Of a DNA stretch of 9,268 nt, positions 1-7,400 are shown one piece after another (within the stretch, counting starts at the first letter, position 1; the number at the start of each line of letters is the position of its first letter). Under the pieces are notes generated by a model that worked only from the letters and a program-made list of their open reading frames with translations, did no database searches and was not told the DNA's origin. The position numbers and the translations under genes are program-made. Origin of the DNA: Promethearchaeota archaeon (lineage in GTDB: Archaea; Asgardarchaeota; Lokiarchaeia; Sigynarchaeales; SOKP01); assembly GCA_016839845.1 (NCBI GenBank), contig JAEOTL010000003.1:1-9268 (forward strand). The letters are read 5' to 3'.

Positions 1-105
1 AATCCTGAAGCTTTAGAAGCATCATATGGCAAGTTATTACCAAAACTTGTACAGGCTTTAAAAGAGCAACAAGAAGAGATTGAAAAGTTAAAATCAACTA
101 ACTAA
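1..105 (+). CDS. C-terminus of a probable tail fibre/appendage protein (partial)
   Basis: Only the last 34 codons are present, open at the left edge in frame 1 and ending with TAA at 103-105. The visible protein reads as one long amphipathic helix with the segment LVQALKEQQEEIEKLKS, rich in Glu, Gln and Lys with heptad-like leucines. Phage tail fibres with an intramolecular chaperone (peptidase S74 type) typically end in this kind of helix, with wording close to 'VKAIQEQQ..IE.LK'. A strong terminator follows directly, so this is the last gene of its transcription unit. Its place before virion-type genes fits a fibre or other appendage protein. The body of the gene lies outside the window, so the S74 assignment rests on the terminal helix alone. 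Any coiled-coil structural protein remains possible. Confidence 0.55.
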   Translation, partial: NPEALEASYGKLLPKLVQALKEQQEEIEKLKSTN

Positions 106-123
106 TCTTAAACAGAATTAATG

Positions 124-153
124 AAAAGCCCTTTGTTAAATCAAGGGCTTTTT
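124..153 (+). terminator. Intrinsic terminator after the left-edge gene
   Basis: A perfect 10-base-pair stem AAAAGCCCTT (124-133) and AAGGGCTTTT (143-152) encloses a 9-base loop (134-142) and runs into a short T tract (149-153). It starts 18 bases after the stop codon of the left-edge gene. The GC core with flanking A and T runs is the classical Rho-independent form. The flanking A run means it could also work, less well, on the opposite strand. It insulates the fibre-type gene from the operon starting at 260. Confidence 0.9.
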
Positions 154-259
154 ATAATATACGAAAGAATGAAAATGAATAGATTACGTTACGTTCTTTC
201 TTCAAATAAACCATTGAGAACATTTAATTATAATGTTATCAATATAAACTAGGAGAAAA
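154..259 (+). promoter_or_regulatory. Leader of the late operon with candidate promoters
   Basis: This 106-base non-coding gap lies between the terminator and the first gene of the six-gene operon. It contains a perfect TATAAT at 229-234, but no convincing -35 box 17 bases upstream of it. A second option pairs TTGAGA (214-219) with TATCAA (237-242) at 17-base spacing. An inverted repeat GAAAGAA (163-169) / TTCTTTC (194-200) and a doubled TTACG (184-193) lie further upstream and could be part of a phage-specific promoter or an operator. The ribosome site AGGAG at 251-255 stands 4 bases before the ATG at 260. In DNA this AT-rich, TATAAT arises by chance, so which promoter is used, if any, is uncertain. 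Confidence 0.45.
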
Positions 260-1024
260 ATGAGAAAAATAGTATTAATTACCACTTGTCAAAATCAATT
301 AAACATAGACGCTAGATTTGTTACATCCTTAATAAACACAATTGATTTATTAAAAAAAGAAGAAATTGAAGTGGATTATGTTTTTATAGAAAAAACAGAT
401 ATTTCAGACATTCATAAAAATCAAGTTGTTGAAGAGTTTTTAAAGACTGAAGAAGTATCAGATTTTATATTTTTAAAATCAAATATTATATTTAAACCTC
501 AAGACATTGTCGACATGTTAATAAAATATGAAGCTCAAAAAATTGTAGGTGGTTCATATAAAACAGATACTCATTCTCAAGTACCTCAACTTGCAATAGA
601 ATTAGATTTAGAAAAAACAGAAACAATGGTTGGAGATTTAAATTTAATTAAAGTTTCGTCTTTAGCTGATGGCTTTGTTAAAATAAATAGAAAAGTTTTT
701 GAAGAACATAAAGATATTTATGATAAATTTTTCTTTAAAAATAAATCAAAAGATGGAGATGATTTTGAAGAACAAAAACCTTTCTATTTTAGCGCTCCTA
801 CTCTTGGAGAAGATAAATATTTTAAAGGTAGTTTTTACAGATTTTTAAATAAAGTAAAAACTGCAGGAGAAGATTTATGGTGTCATTTAGACTTTAATGC
901 AAGTCAGATAGATGGAAATTATATTCATCATTATCCATTAAGAGATTTTATTAAAATGATAGAACATTTTAAGGAACAACAAAAAAAACAAAAACCTGAA
1001 GAGAAAAAACAAGAGTTGAATTAA
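260..1024 (+). CDS. Glycosyltransferase-fold (GT-A-like) phage protein lacking the DxD residues
   Basis: A 254-aa protein with ATG preceded by AGGAG at close spacing. Its layout resembles the small GT-A glycosyltransferases common in marine phages. There is an N-terminal strand (IVLITTCQNQ, 3-12), then DFIFLKSNIIFKPQDIVDML (68-87) followed by IVGGSYK (95-101). Next come a mid-protein GFVKINRKVF (138-147) and GEDLWCHLDF (203-212), the usual place of the acidic GED/SED motif, with a His pair at 223-224. In the family the first block normally reads '[LF]FIDxDI.F.P', where the DxD binds the metal and nucleotide-sugar. Here the matching residues are K73-S-N75, so the aspartates are absent. The C-terminal 20 residues are a charged Lys/Glu/Gln tail. 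The next gene starts one base after its stop. Known from the family: transfer of sugars to protein, DNA or surface glycans. Inferred: this copy may be inactive, metal-independent or structural. Confidence 0.65.
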   Translation: MRKIVLITTCQNQLNIDARFVTSLINTIDLLKKEEIEVDYVFIEKTDISDIHKNQVVEEFLKTEEVSDFIFLKSNIIFKPQDIVDMLIKYEAQKIVGGSYKTDTHSQVPQLAIELDLEKTETMVGDLNLIKVSSLADGFVKINRKVFEEHKDIYDKFFFKNKSKDGDDFEEQKPFYFSAPTLGEDKYFKGSFYRFLNKVKTAGEDLWCHLDFNASQIDGNYIHHYPLRDFIKMIEHFKEQQKKQKPEEKKQELN

Positions 1025-1025
1025 T

Positions 1026-2549
1026 ATGGGATATTTAAAAAATTTAAAGAATGAGGTTTATGCATTAGAAAGTAATCCTTTACCGTCGGATCCTACGAAA
1101 CCTATAAATCCTTTTGCACCTAAACCTACAGGGCCGATTTTACCTGATAGACAAATGGCAGCATATGGTGGTATCATGGGAACCGCTGGAAGAAAACAGT
1201 ATGGAATAGGTTCGTGGTTTCAAGAAAATATTATGGATCCAATAAAAGATAATCCTGAAGCGACTGCGGCAGCAGTTATATATGGATTAGATACTTTTGG
1301 TGGTGACCAAGGAATTTTAGGAGGAAAACTTCCGGGTGGTAACAAATATATAAATGATGCTGTTGGAACTGCTGTAAATTTTTTAACTGGAAGAAATAAA
1401 CAAAAAAATACTGGATCAAATAACGAAATTGAAGAAGAAATAAAAAGAGTTGTTAAAGAAAATAGAAGCGAAGGTTATAAAGATGGAAAATTTCAACTTA
1501 GTGATATCTTAGATATTGGTAAAGATGCAGTAGACTTTGTTAGGGGAACTCCACAAAATAAAAACCAACCCGCAAATAGAAGTAAAAATTACAGCGAAGA
1601 AACATATGGAAATGGTCAATTTGAATTTAGTGATATCTTAGATTTTTTAGGTGATAAAGAAAAAGTAATACCTCTTGGAATGATAGGTACTTATATTAAA
1701 GAAAAATTTTTCCCTGGAGAAAAAGAACCTGACCCTTATGAAAAATATTTATCTAATAGAAAATCAGATGTAGAAAATTATTTAAGACTATATGGTCCAA
1801 AAGATTTTAAAAGAGACATTTCTAAAAACCCGTATTCAAAAGAAGAAATAGAACAACATGTAATTGATAATACTCCAGAATATAGAGATAAAGCAGCGTC
1901 GGGTGGAATAATGAATGTTCCAAGAGAGAATTATTTTTTAGGTGGTGGTAAAACTGCTAGAATGGTTAATCCAAACCCTGATTATGAACGAGCATCAAAT
2001 GTAACTGCTAAAGATATTATGGATGTATTCAGATCAAAAGGACCCTTTACCAATAACTTCATTGGTAGAGATCTCAGTGTTAATGAAGAAGAAGCTAGAG
2101 ATGAAATCACTCCTGAAATGCTTTTAGGTGGTGGTATAAAGGGGTCTATGGACCTTAATGAAGAAGAAAGAGGTATAACATCTTTGTTAATGAAAGCTTT
2201 AAGAGATTTAAACTTTGATAGAACTGGAGCAGCTATGGGCGGCAGAATGAATTATTATATGGGTGGAGACACTCCTGAAGAAAACGCTATGCAAGCAGCG
2301 GGCATCGAGGGGCTAGATATAAATATAAATCCTGAAGGTGTTAAAGAATTAGATATGAGAGAAACAGGTGGATTTATTCCACCCGTAGGTATAAAAGAAA
2401 AAGAAGATGATATCCCTGCGATGTTGTCTAATAACGAATTTGTTTTTACTGCGGATGCTGTCAAAGGAATGGGTGATGGTGACGTAGATAAAGGAGCTGA
2501 ACGTATGTACAGCATGATGAAAAAATTAGAAAATGGAGGAAGAGTATAA
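1026..2549 (+). CDS. Marine-phage virion-type protein with Gly-Gly motifs and DDIPAML C-terminal block
   Basis: A 507-aa protein whose ATG follows the previous stop codon by one base, with only a weak AAGAG (1011-1015) as ribosome site, so translational coupling is likely. It begins with a Pro-rich stretch (17-40), then YGGIMGTAGRKQYGIGSW (47-64). A Gly/Ala-rich region (75-122) and a charged middle (130-290) follow, the latter holding a duplicated SDILD element (158-163 and 201-206). Gly-Gly patches recur at 292-308, 367-370 and 404-415. The C-terminus carries TGGFIPPVGIKEKEDDIPAM (447-466), then LSNNEFVFTADAV (467-479) and a helix. This last block resembles the 'DDVPAMLTPGEFV' motif found in tape-measure and other virion proteins, and I recognise near-identical forms in marine phage structural genes. 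No enzyme domain is visible. Best call: virion or ejection-associated protein of unknown exact role. Confidence 0.6.
   Translation: MGYLKNLKNEVYALESNPLPSDPTKPINPFAPKPTGPILPDRQMAAYGGIMGTAGRKQYGIGSWFQENIMDPIKDNPEATAAAVIYGLDTFGGDQGILGGKLPGGNKYINDAVGTAVNFLTGRNKQKNTGSNNEIEEEIKRVVKENRSEGYKDGKFQLSDILDIGKDAVDFVRGTPQNKNQPANRSKNYSEETYGNGQFEFSDILDFLGDKEKVIPLGMIGTYIKEKFFPGEKEPDPYEKYLSNRKSDVENYLRLYGPKDFKRDISKNPYSKEEIEQHVIDNTPEYRDKAASGGIMNVPRENYFLGGGKTARMVNPNPDYERASNVTAKDIMDVFRSKGPFTNNFIGRDLSVNEEEARDEITPEMLLGGGIKGSMDLNEEERGITSLLMKALRDLNFDRTGAAMGGRMNYYMGGDTPEENAMQAAGIEGLDININPEGVKELDMRETGGFIPPVGIKEKEDDIPAMLSNNEFVFTADAVKGMGDGDVDKGAERMYSMMKKLENGGRV
1498..1643 (+). repeat. In-frame direct repeat inside the 507-aa gene
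   Basis: The 17-base sequence TTAGTGATATCTTAGAT occurs at 1498-1514 and again, identically, at 1627-1643. The copies are 129 bases (43 codons) apart and in the same reading frame. Around them the protein reads DGKFQLSDILD (153-163) and NGQFEFSDILD (196-206), so the similarity extends beyond the identical bases. This is a degenerate tandem unit within the protein, not a mobile repeat. Confidence 0.8.
1936..2136 (+). repeat. Repeated LGGG-encoding element in the 507-aa gene
   Basis: The 15-base sequence TTTTAGGTGGTGGTA is found at 1936-1950 and 2122-2136, encoding (F/L)LGGG at residues 304-308 and 366-370. It is one expression of the recurring glycine patches of this protein. Glycine codon bias (GGT) contributes to the identity, so true duplication is only likely, not shown. 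Confidence 0.5.
2045..2070 (+). other. Predicted stem-loop inside the 507-aa gene
   Basis: CTTTACCAAT (2045-2054) pairs with ATTGGTAGAG (2061-2070) over ten pairs, one a G-U wobble, enclosing a 6-base loop AACTTC. It is mid-gene and not followed by a T tract, so it is not an intrinsic terminator. It could be a processing or stability element in the late mRNA, or chance. Confidence 0.4.
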
Positions 2550-2551
2550 TG
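2535..2551 (+). promoter_or_regulatory. Ribosome binding site and TAATG coupling junction
   Basis: GGAGGA at 2535-2540 lies 8 bases before the ATG at 2549. The stop codon of the 507-aa gene (TAA, 2547-2549) shares one base with that ATG. It is the strongest Shine-Dalgarno sequence in the operon and is placed within the end of the upstream gene, which fixes the start of the 284-aa gene. Confidence 0.85.
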
Positions 2552-3403
2552 GCAATAGCAAGCTCAGCAGCATTAGAAGCAGCGCAAAAAGGTTATTTAG
2601 GCGGAATAAATAAATTAACTGACACTCAAATAGATACATCTAAATTTGCTCCAGAGGTTATGAGAAGGTCAGACTTTTCAATGGCTAAAGACCAAGAACT
2701 GGCTAGAAGAGCTGGTCTTGGAAGTATAACTTTTGATAATCAAGGCGGTGTAAAAAGTATTGGAGCTGGTACAGGTGTTATGTCCTTTGAACCTTTTATG
2801 GAGAGAGCGGGTCAATTCTCAGGTCCTGATGCTTACCAACAATTTATGTCTCCTTATCAACAAGACGTAATTGATTCAACACTTACAGAATATGATTTAC
2901 AGTCTCAAAGAGGAATTCAAGGTATTGCTGACAGAGCAGTTGGTGCAGGAGCTTTTGGTGGTGGTAGAGAAGGTGTTGAAAGAGCAAATTATCAAACAGA
3001 TTCAGATAGAAATAGAGCTGCATTACAAGCTCAATTACTTGGTCAAAATTTTGGTCAAGCACAAGCAGCGGCAGGCAGAGCATTTGGTGAACAAACAAAC
3101 CTTGCATCACTACAGCCTGCATTAGAAGGACAAATGTTTGCTGCAATGGGCGCTGTAGGGGGTGAAGATTTAGCATATAGAACTGCAGTTTCAGATGCTA
3201 ACAAACAAAGAGAAAGATTAGCAGCTTACGAACCATATGAAAGAGCAGCTTTTTTAGGATCTGGCTTAGGATCATTAGCTTCTTCAGGAATGTCATCACC
3301 TAGTTCTCCGTTAGGAACAGGTATGAGTTCTCCACAAATGACTCCACTTGAAACAGCTTTAAAAGCTGGGACAACGTTAGGTGGAATATATGGAACTATA
3401 TAA
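2549..3403 (+). CDS. Helical marine-phage virion protein, probable internal/ejection protein
   Basis: A 284-aa protein with a strong ribosome site and a one-base overlap with the previous gene. It is Ala/Gly/Gln-rich. A helical N-terminus is followed by SFEPFMERAGQFSGPDAYQQ (79-98) and FMSPYQQDVIDSTLTEYD (99-116), then a Gly-rich AVGAGAFGGGREGVERA (130-146). A long Gln/Ala helix (147-186) follows, then a Ser/Gly/Pro-rich segment (237-265) and a glycine-containing hydrophobic end. I recognise the SPYQQ...GAFGGGREG pattern from marine phage virion gene clusters, where it is annotated as hypothetical or structural. No catalytic motif or signal peptide is seen. Its place between other virion-type genes and before a gp16-sized giant fits a small internal-virion protein, comparable in position to T7 gp14/gp15. 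That comparison is positional only. Confidence 0.6.
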   Translation: MAIASSAALEAAQKGYLGGINKLTDTQIDTSKFAPEVMRRSDFSMAKDQELARRAGLGSITFDNQGGVKSIGAGTGVMSFEPFMERAGQFSGPDAYQQFMSPYQQDVIDSTLTEYDLQSQRGIQGIADRAVGAGAFGGGREGVERANYQTDSDRNRAALQAQLLGQNFGQAQAAAGRAFGEQTNLASLQPALEGQMFAAMGAVGGEDLAYRTAVSDANKQRERLAAYEPYERAAFLGSGLGSLASSGMSSPSSPLGTGMSSPQMTPLETALKAGTTLGGIYGTI

Positions 3404-3406
3404 AAA

Positions 3407-4402
3407 ATGAAAAATATTTTAACAAGACCTATGTTTAGAAAAGGTGGTTTGTCTCAAAGACAAAACTACAATGCAGGCGGTCTTACTCAAATACAAAATC
3501 ATGGACGTATGGGTTTTGCGGACGGACCAAAGGATCCCACTAAAGCAGAAGTGCTAGAAAAATATAATATGCTAAGACAAGTTCTTCCTCAACAAAAAGA
3601 TACTAGATTTCTTAGATATTTATCTAGAGCGGGAAATCAATTAGGACAAAAACCACAGCCTGGTACTACTGCGTTGCAGAGAATTATAAATGCGGCTAGT
3701 GGTAATGCATTAGAAAAATTGTATTCAGAAACAGATGAAAGATCAGCCTATAATCAAGGATTACAATCACTAGCTTTAGAACAAACTTTAAAAGATTTAG
3801 AGAGAGAAAGAAATCTTTTCGACGCAGAAAATGCTAGAAAAAACAAAATAGATGATGAACTTAAACTGTATAGAGATAAATTAGAAATTGAAGATGAGTT
3901 TAGTACTTCAAGCGATAATACTCCTACAGATATTCAAATAAGAACATATGTAGAAAATGATATGAGAAAAAGAGGTCTAGAACCATACGATGAAGATGGA
4001 AGACCTAGTAAAGATTTTCAAAGAGAATTAAAATTTACAAAACAAGGGGTGTACGCTAAAGAAGATTTAGAAATAAAATTTCCTTTATCACAAGTAGCCG
4101 GAGGTAAAAGAGAGATGGAAGCTTCTATAAAAATAAATCAAATGCAAAGAATAAAAGAAGACAATGCGAGAAGAGCCCAAGCCGCTGGAATAGATTTATC
4201 TACAGTAGATTTTCACCAGTTTGGAGCGCCTCTTCAAAACTATGTATTATATATAGGAGAAGAAGGTATTGAAATACCTGATGCAAATGGTCAACCAATG
4301 ATCGTTCCAGGATCAGCATATATTATGAGAGTCGGCGATGAAGTAAAAATATACGATATTAATTTTAAAGAAATTGATGTTCCAACAGTAGATGCTCAAT
4401 AG
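3407..4402 (+). CDS. Virion-type protein with N-terminal Gly-Gly tag and coiled coil
   Basis: A 331-aa protein starting three bases after the previous stop, with no clear Shine-Dalgarno (only TGGA at 3391-3394), so it is probably coupled to upstream translation. Met9 is a possible later start but has no better ribosome site. The N-terminus holds a glycine/Tyr tag, MFRKGGLSQRQNYNAGGL (9-26) and then HGRMGFADGP (32-41). It resembles patches in the 507-aa protein and, from memory, the N-termini of other marine phage virion proteins. A helical region with a charged coiled coil (about 108-165) follows, then a mixed region. The C-terminal part is strand-rich (277-325; LYIGEEGIEI, GSAYIMRVGDEVKIYD) and looks like a small beta domain. 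No enzyme signature. Role inferred from context: component of the virion or ejection apparatus. Confidence 0.55.
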   Translation: MKNILTRPMFRKGGLSQRQNYNAGGLTQIQNHGRMGFADGPKDPTKAEVLEKYNMLRQVLPQQKDTRFLRYLSRAGNQLGQKPQPGTTALQRIINAASGNALEKLYSETDERSAYNQGLQSLALEQTLKDLERERNLFDAENARKNKIDDELKLYRDKLEIEDEFSTSSDNTPTDIQIRTYVENDMRKRGLEPYDEDGRPSKDFQRELKFTKQGVYAKEDLEIKFPLSQVAGGKREMEASIKINQMQRIKEDNARRAQAAGIDLSTVDFHQFGAPLQNYVLYIGEEGIEIPDANGQPMIVPGSAYIMRVGDEVKIYDINFKEIDVPTVDAQ

Positions 4403-4413
4403 GAAATGAAATG
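4401..4413 (+). promoter_or_regulatory. Ribosome binding site for the 1337-aa gene
   Basis: AGGA at 4401-4404 overlaps the TAG stop (4400-4402) of the preceding gene and stands 6 bases before the ATG at 4411. This supports the chosen start over the out-of-frame ATG at 4405-4407. Confidence 0.75.
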
Positions 4414-7400
4414 GTTTCTTACTCAGATTTTGTAAATAGAAATAAAAAAATTAAAAAAAAAGATAGAGAAAAAAACACTAGTCCTTATTTAAGAAGAGAC
4501 GTAATTTTACAAGGTTTAGGATTAGGTAGATTTTATTTGCCTGGTAATGAATTAAAACCTGAAGCAGAAAACAATCAAAAACTAAGTAATATAGAATCGG
4601 GTTTGACCGGCATAGCGTCCGGTATGTTAAAAGTTCCCGAGGGTATTGTATCTTTAGGAGCAGAATTAATTGATTTAGGTCTTGATACCAACACAGCTGC
4701 TGAAATAGAAATGCTTTTTGATAAATTAAATCCATTTGAAGACGCTGCAAGCGAAAGAGCAATAGGAAGACTAACTGAGGCTTTAGTTCAAATAGGTGTA
4801 CCAGGAACAATAGGAGCAAAAACTGCAACTAAACTAGCTACAAAAGCTTTAAATGCAAAAAAAGCAGGAAATCTTTTAAACCCAGCTTCATCTAATATTA
4901 AAAAAGGTTTAGATAAATCTAGAAGACTAAATGAATTAACAGGGAGACAAAAATTTGGAGCTATGGTTATAGGTGGTGCAACAGGTGAAACTCTTGTAGC
5001 TGACGTTGAAAGAATAGGAAGTTTTGGAGATGTTTTTAAAAGAGGACCAACCGAATTAGATAGAGAAGAATTTGATGATCCATCTGAAGATGCTCAAAGA
5101 AAAATATTAAACAGGCTTAGATTCGGTAGTGAATCTTTAGCATTGACACCTTTTGTTTACGGCACTGGAAAATTTATAGGGGCGTTAGCTAAACAGGGTA
5201 AACATTTAGCATATAGTGATTCTGCAATCGAAAGAGCTGTGGATAAATTCGCTTCTGTTTTTAGGTTTAGAGGTTCTAAGCCGATCGAACAAGCTGTTGC
5301 AAAAGAAACAGAATCTACAAGAAAAATGGCAGACTTAAATTTTTCTATGGAACAAGTAAAAAGAATAGATAAGGAAGTAGACGCAATTTTCCCTGAAACT
5401 AAAAAATTTTTCTTTCAAGCAAATAGAAAAGAAAGAAAAGAGTTTTTAAAAGTACTTGATGAAACTTTGTTTTCTGGACCTCTTACAAAAGGTTTGGATG
5501 AAAATTTAAGGATGAAAATAGTTGATATAATGAGTAAAGCAGGTGCTAAGCCAGAAGGTATTAAAACAGTTATGACTGGTTTAGAAAGAAGTAGAGATTA
5601 TTTTGTCAGCTTAATAGAACAAGCTTCTAATACTCCAGCAATAGTAGATTTACCAAATAATTTAACTGGAGAATTATCTAAATTGCTAGGTAATAGAGTT
5701 AAAAATTCTATATCAAACACTTTTGAAATTTTTGATAATCCTAACGCGGGTTTTCTTCAATCCTACAAACCTACTAGAGATTCAATAGAAAAAGTAAAAC
5801 AAATTTTTATAAGATATGCAGCTAAAAATAATAAAGTGGTTACTCCTCAAATGGCTGAAGGCTATGTAAATGATATAATAAAATCTGTTTCTAAAATGGA
5901 CCCTAAAAAAGATACTCTTCCAACCTTTAATTATCCAAATTTAACAAAAGGTGCTCAAGACCCTTATAATTTTAAAACATTTAGTCAAACATTAGAAAAA
6001 AATTTACCTGACGGTAAAAAATCTATTGAAGTTATTGGTAAAGGAAGCAAAGCTTTTAGAGATTTGTTTGGTGAAATAGAAGACGCTAGACACTCTATAT
6101 ATGAAACAATGTCTCGTTTATCTATAATAACCCGTAGAGGACAAATGTTTGAACAAATGTTAGATGCCGATAAAGCAATAAAATCAAATGTCACTTCAGC
6201 AACGCCTTATGGTCAAAGAGGTTTTTTTCATGCGTCACCTATAGCAGCTAAAGAAGCTTTTGGCACTAATGCAACAATTGTTAAGCTCCCTGAAAAATTA
6301 CAAAAATATTTTCCTGATGAAAATATTTATACAACTCAAGAAATATCAGAAGGTTTTGAATCAGTATCTAAACTTCAAGAGTTTATGAGGGGAGAAACTG
6401 GAGGACCTTTAGGTAAAACATTTTCTTGGTTATGGAGAAATTTACTTCTTACACCTAAAGCTGGTGCGCAGTTTGCAAAAACAATTTTATCCGTTCCAAC
6501 ACACATAAGAAATTTTTTAAGTTCCGGAGTATTCGCTGTTGGTAACGGAACATTACTTACAGATCCAAGATTGATTGCAAAAGCAATGAATAACGCTAGA
6601 AAAGTAGTTCAAGTAGGATTAAGATCGCCAGAAGCTATGGCTAAGTATAGAGAATATTTAGATTTAGGTATTGTAAATACAAACGTTAGAATGGGTGACT
6701 TAAAAAATCTTATGAAAGATGTAAAATTTGGAGAAGGTAATATTGCAACAGACAGTGTTTTATTTCCAATGCTAAACAGTTTAAGTAAAAACGTAAGTAA
6801 GGGTGTTAGAGGTGTTGGTAGATTTATGCAAGACGCATATGTGGCAGAAGACGATTTTTGGAAAATATATAATTTTGAAGTAGAGTTAGAAAGACTAATT
6901 CAAGCATATGAAAAATCTGGAATGAAGGTTGGACCTAATATGATAAATCAATTAAAATTAGATGCTGCTGATATTGTAAAAAACACTGTTCCTAATTATG
7001 CTAGAGTCGGGCAATTTGTTCGAGCAGCGAGAATGTCTCCTTTTGGAAATTTTATGTCCTGGCCTTCTGAGGTATGGAGAACTGGATATGGTGTATTTAG
7101 ACAAGGATTAAAAGAATTAAAAGATCCAGTCACAAGAGGAATAGGTATGAAAAGATTAACAGGTATGACGTTTGCAACAGCGGCTTTACCTCTTGCAATT
7201 GTAGAAGGGTCTAAAGCTATTTTTGGAGTTTCTGATGAAGAATCAGACGCGGCAAATTATTTTGTTGCACCATGGGCGGTTGATTCGCAGAAAATACTTA
7301 TTAAAGATCCAGTTGATGATGAATATTACTACATAGATTGGAGTAGAAATAATGTTTATGATACTCTTACTCGTCCTTTTCAAACGGTTTTAAATAGTAT

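Noticed and set aside
1926..1956. LGGGKT in the 507-aa protein as a Walker A motif
   Set aside because: The spacing GxxxxGKT is not met (the first Gly would be Tyr303), and no Walker B or nucleotide-binding fold is evident.
2255..2515. 86-codon minus-strand open frame
   Set aside because: It lies wholly inside the 507-aa gene, is a low-complexity Ser/Pro/Ile sequence that mirrors the codons of the real gene, and lacks a recognisable domain.
2871..3176. Open frames of 84 (plus) and 97 (minus) codons over the 284-aa gene
   Set aside because: Both are shadows made possible by CAA/GAA-rich codons of the real gene; their products are Leu/Gln/His-rich repeats without family features.
4478..4828. 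116-codon minus-strand open frame
   Set aside because: It is a Leu/Phe-rich shadow within the start of the 1337-aa gene, with no coherent domain or ribosome site considered convincing.
5985..6194. 69-codon minus-strand open frame
   Set aside because: It lies inside the giant gene, and the plus-strand frame has the consistent codon usage and long uninterrupted protein.
6304..6328. Perfect 10-pair hairpin AAATATTTTC/GAAAATATTT in the giant gene
   Set aside because: It is almost purely A/T, followed by no T run, and expected by chance in DNA this AT-rich; not enough for a functional call.
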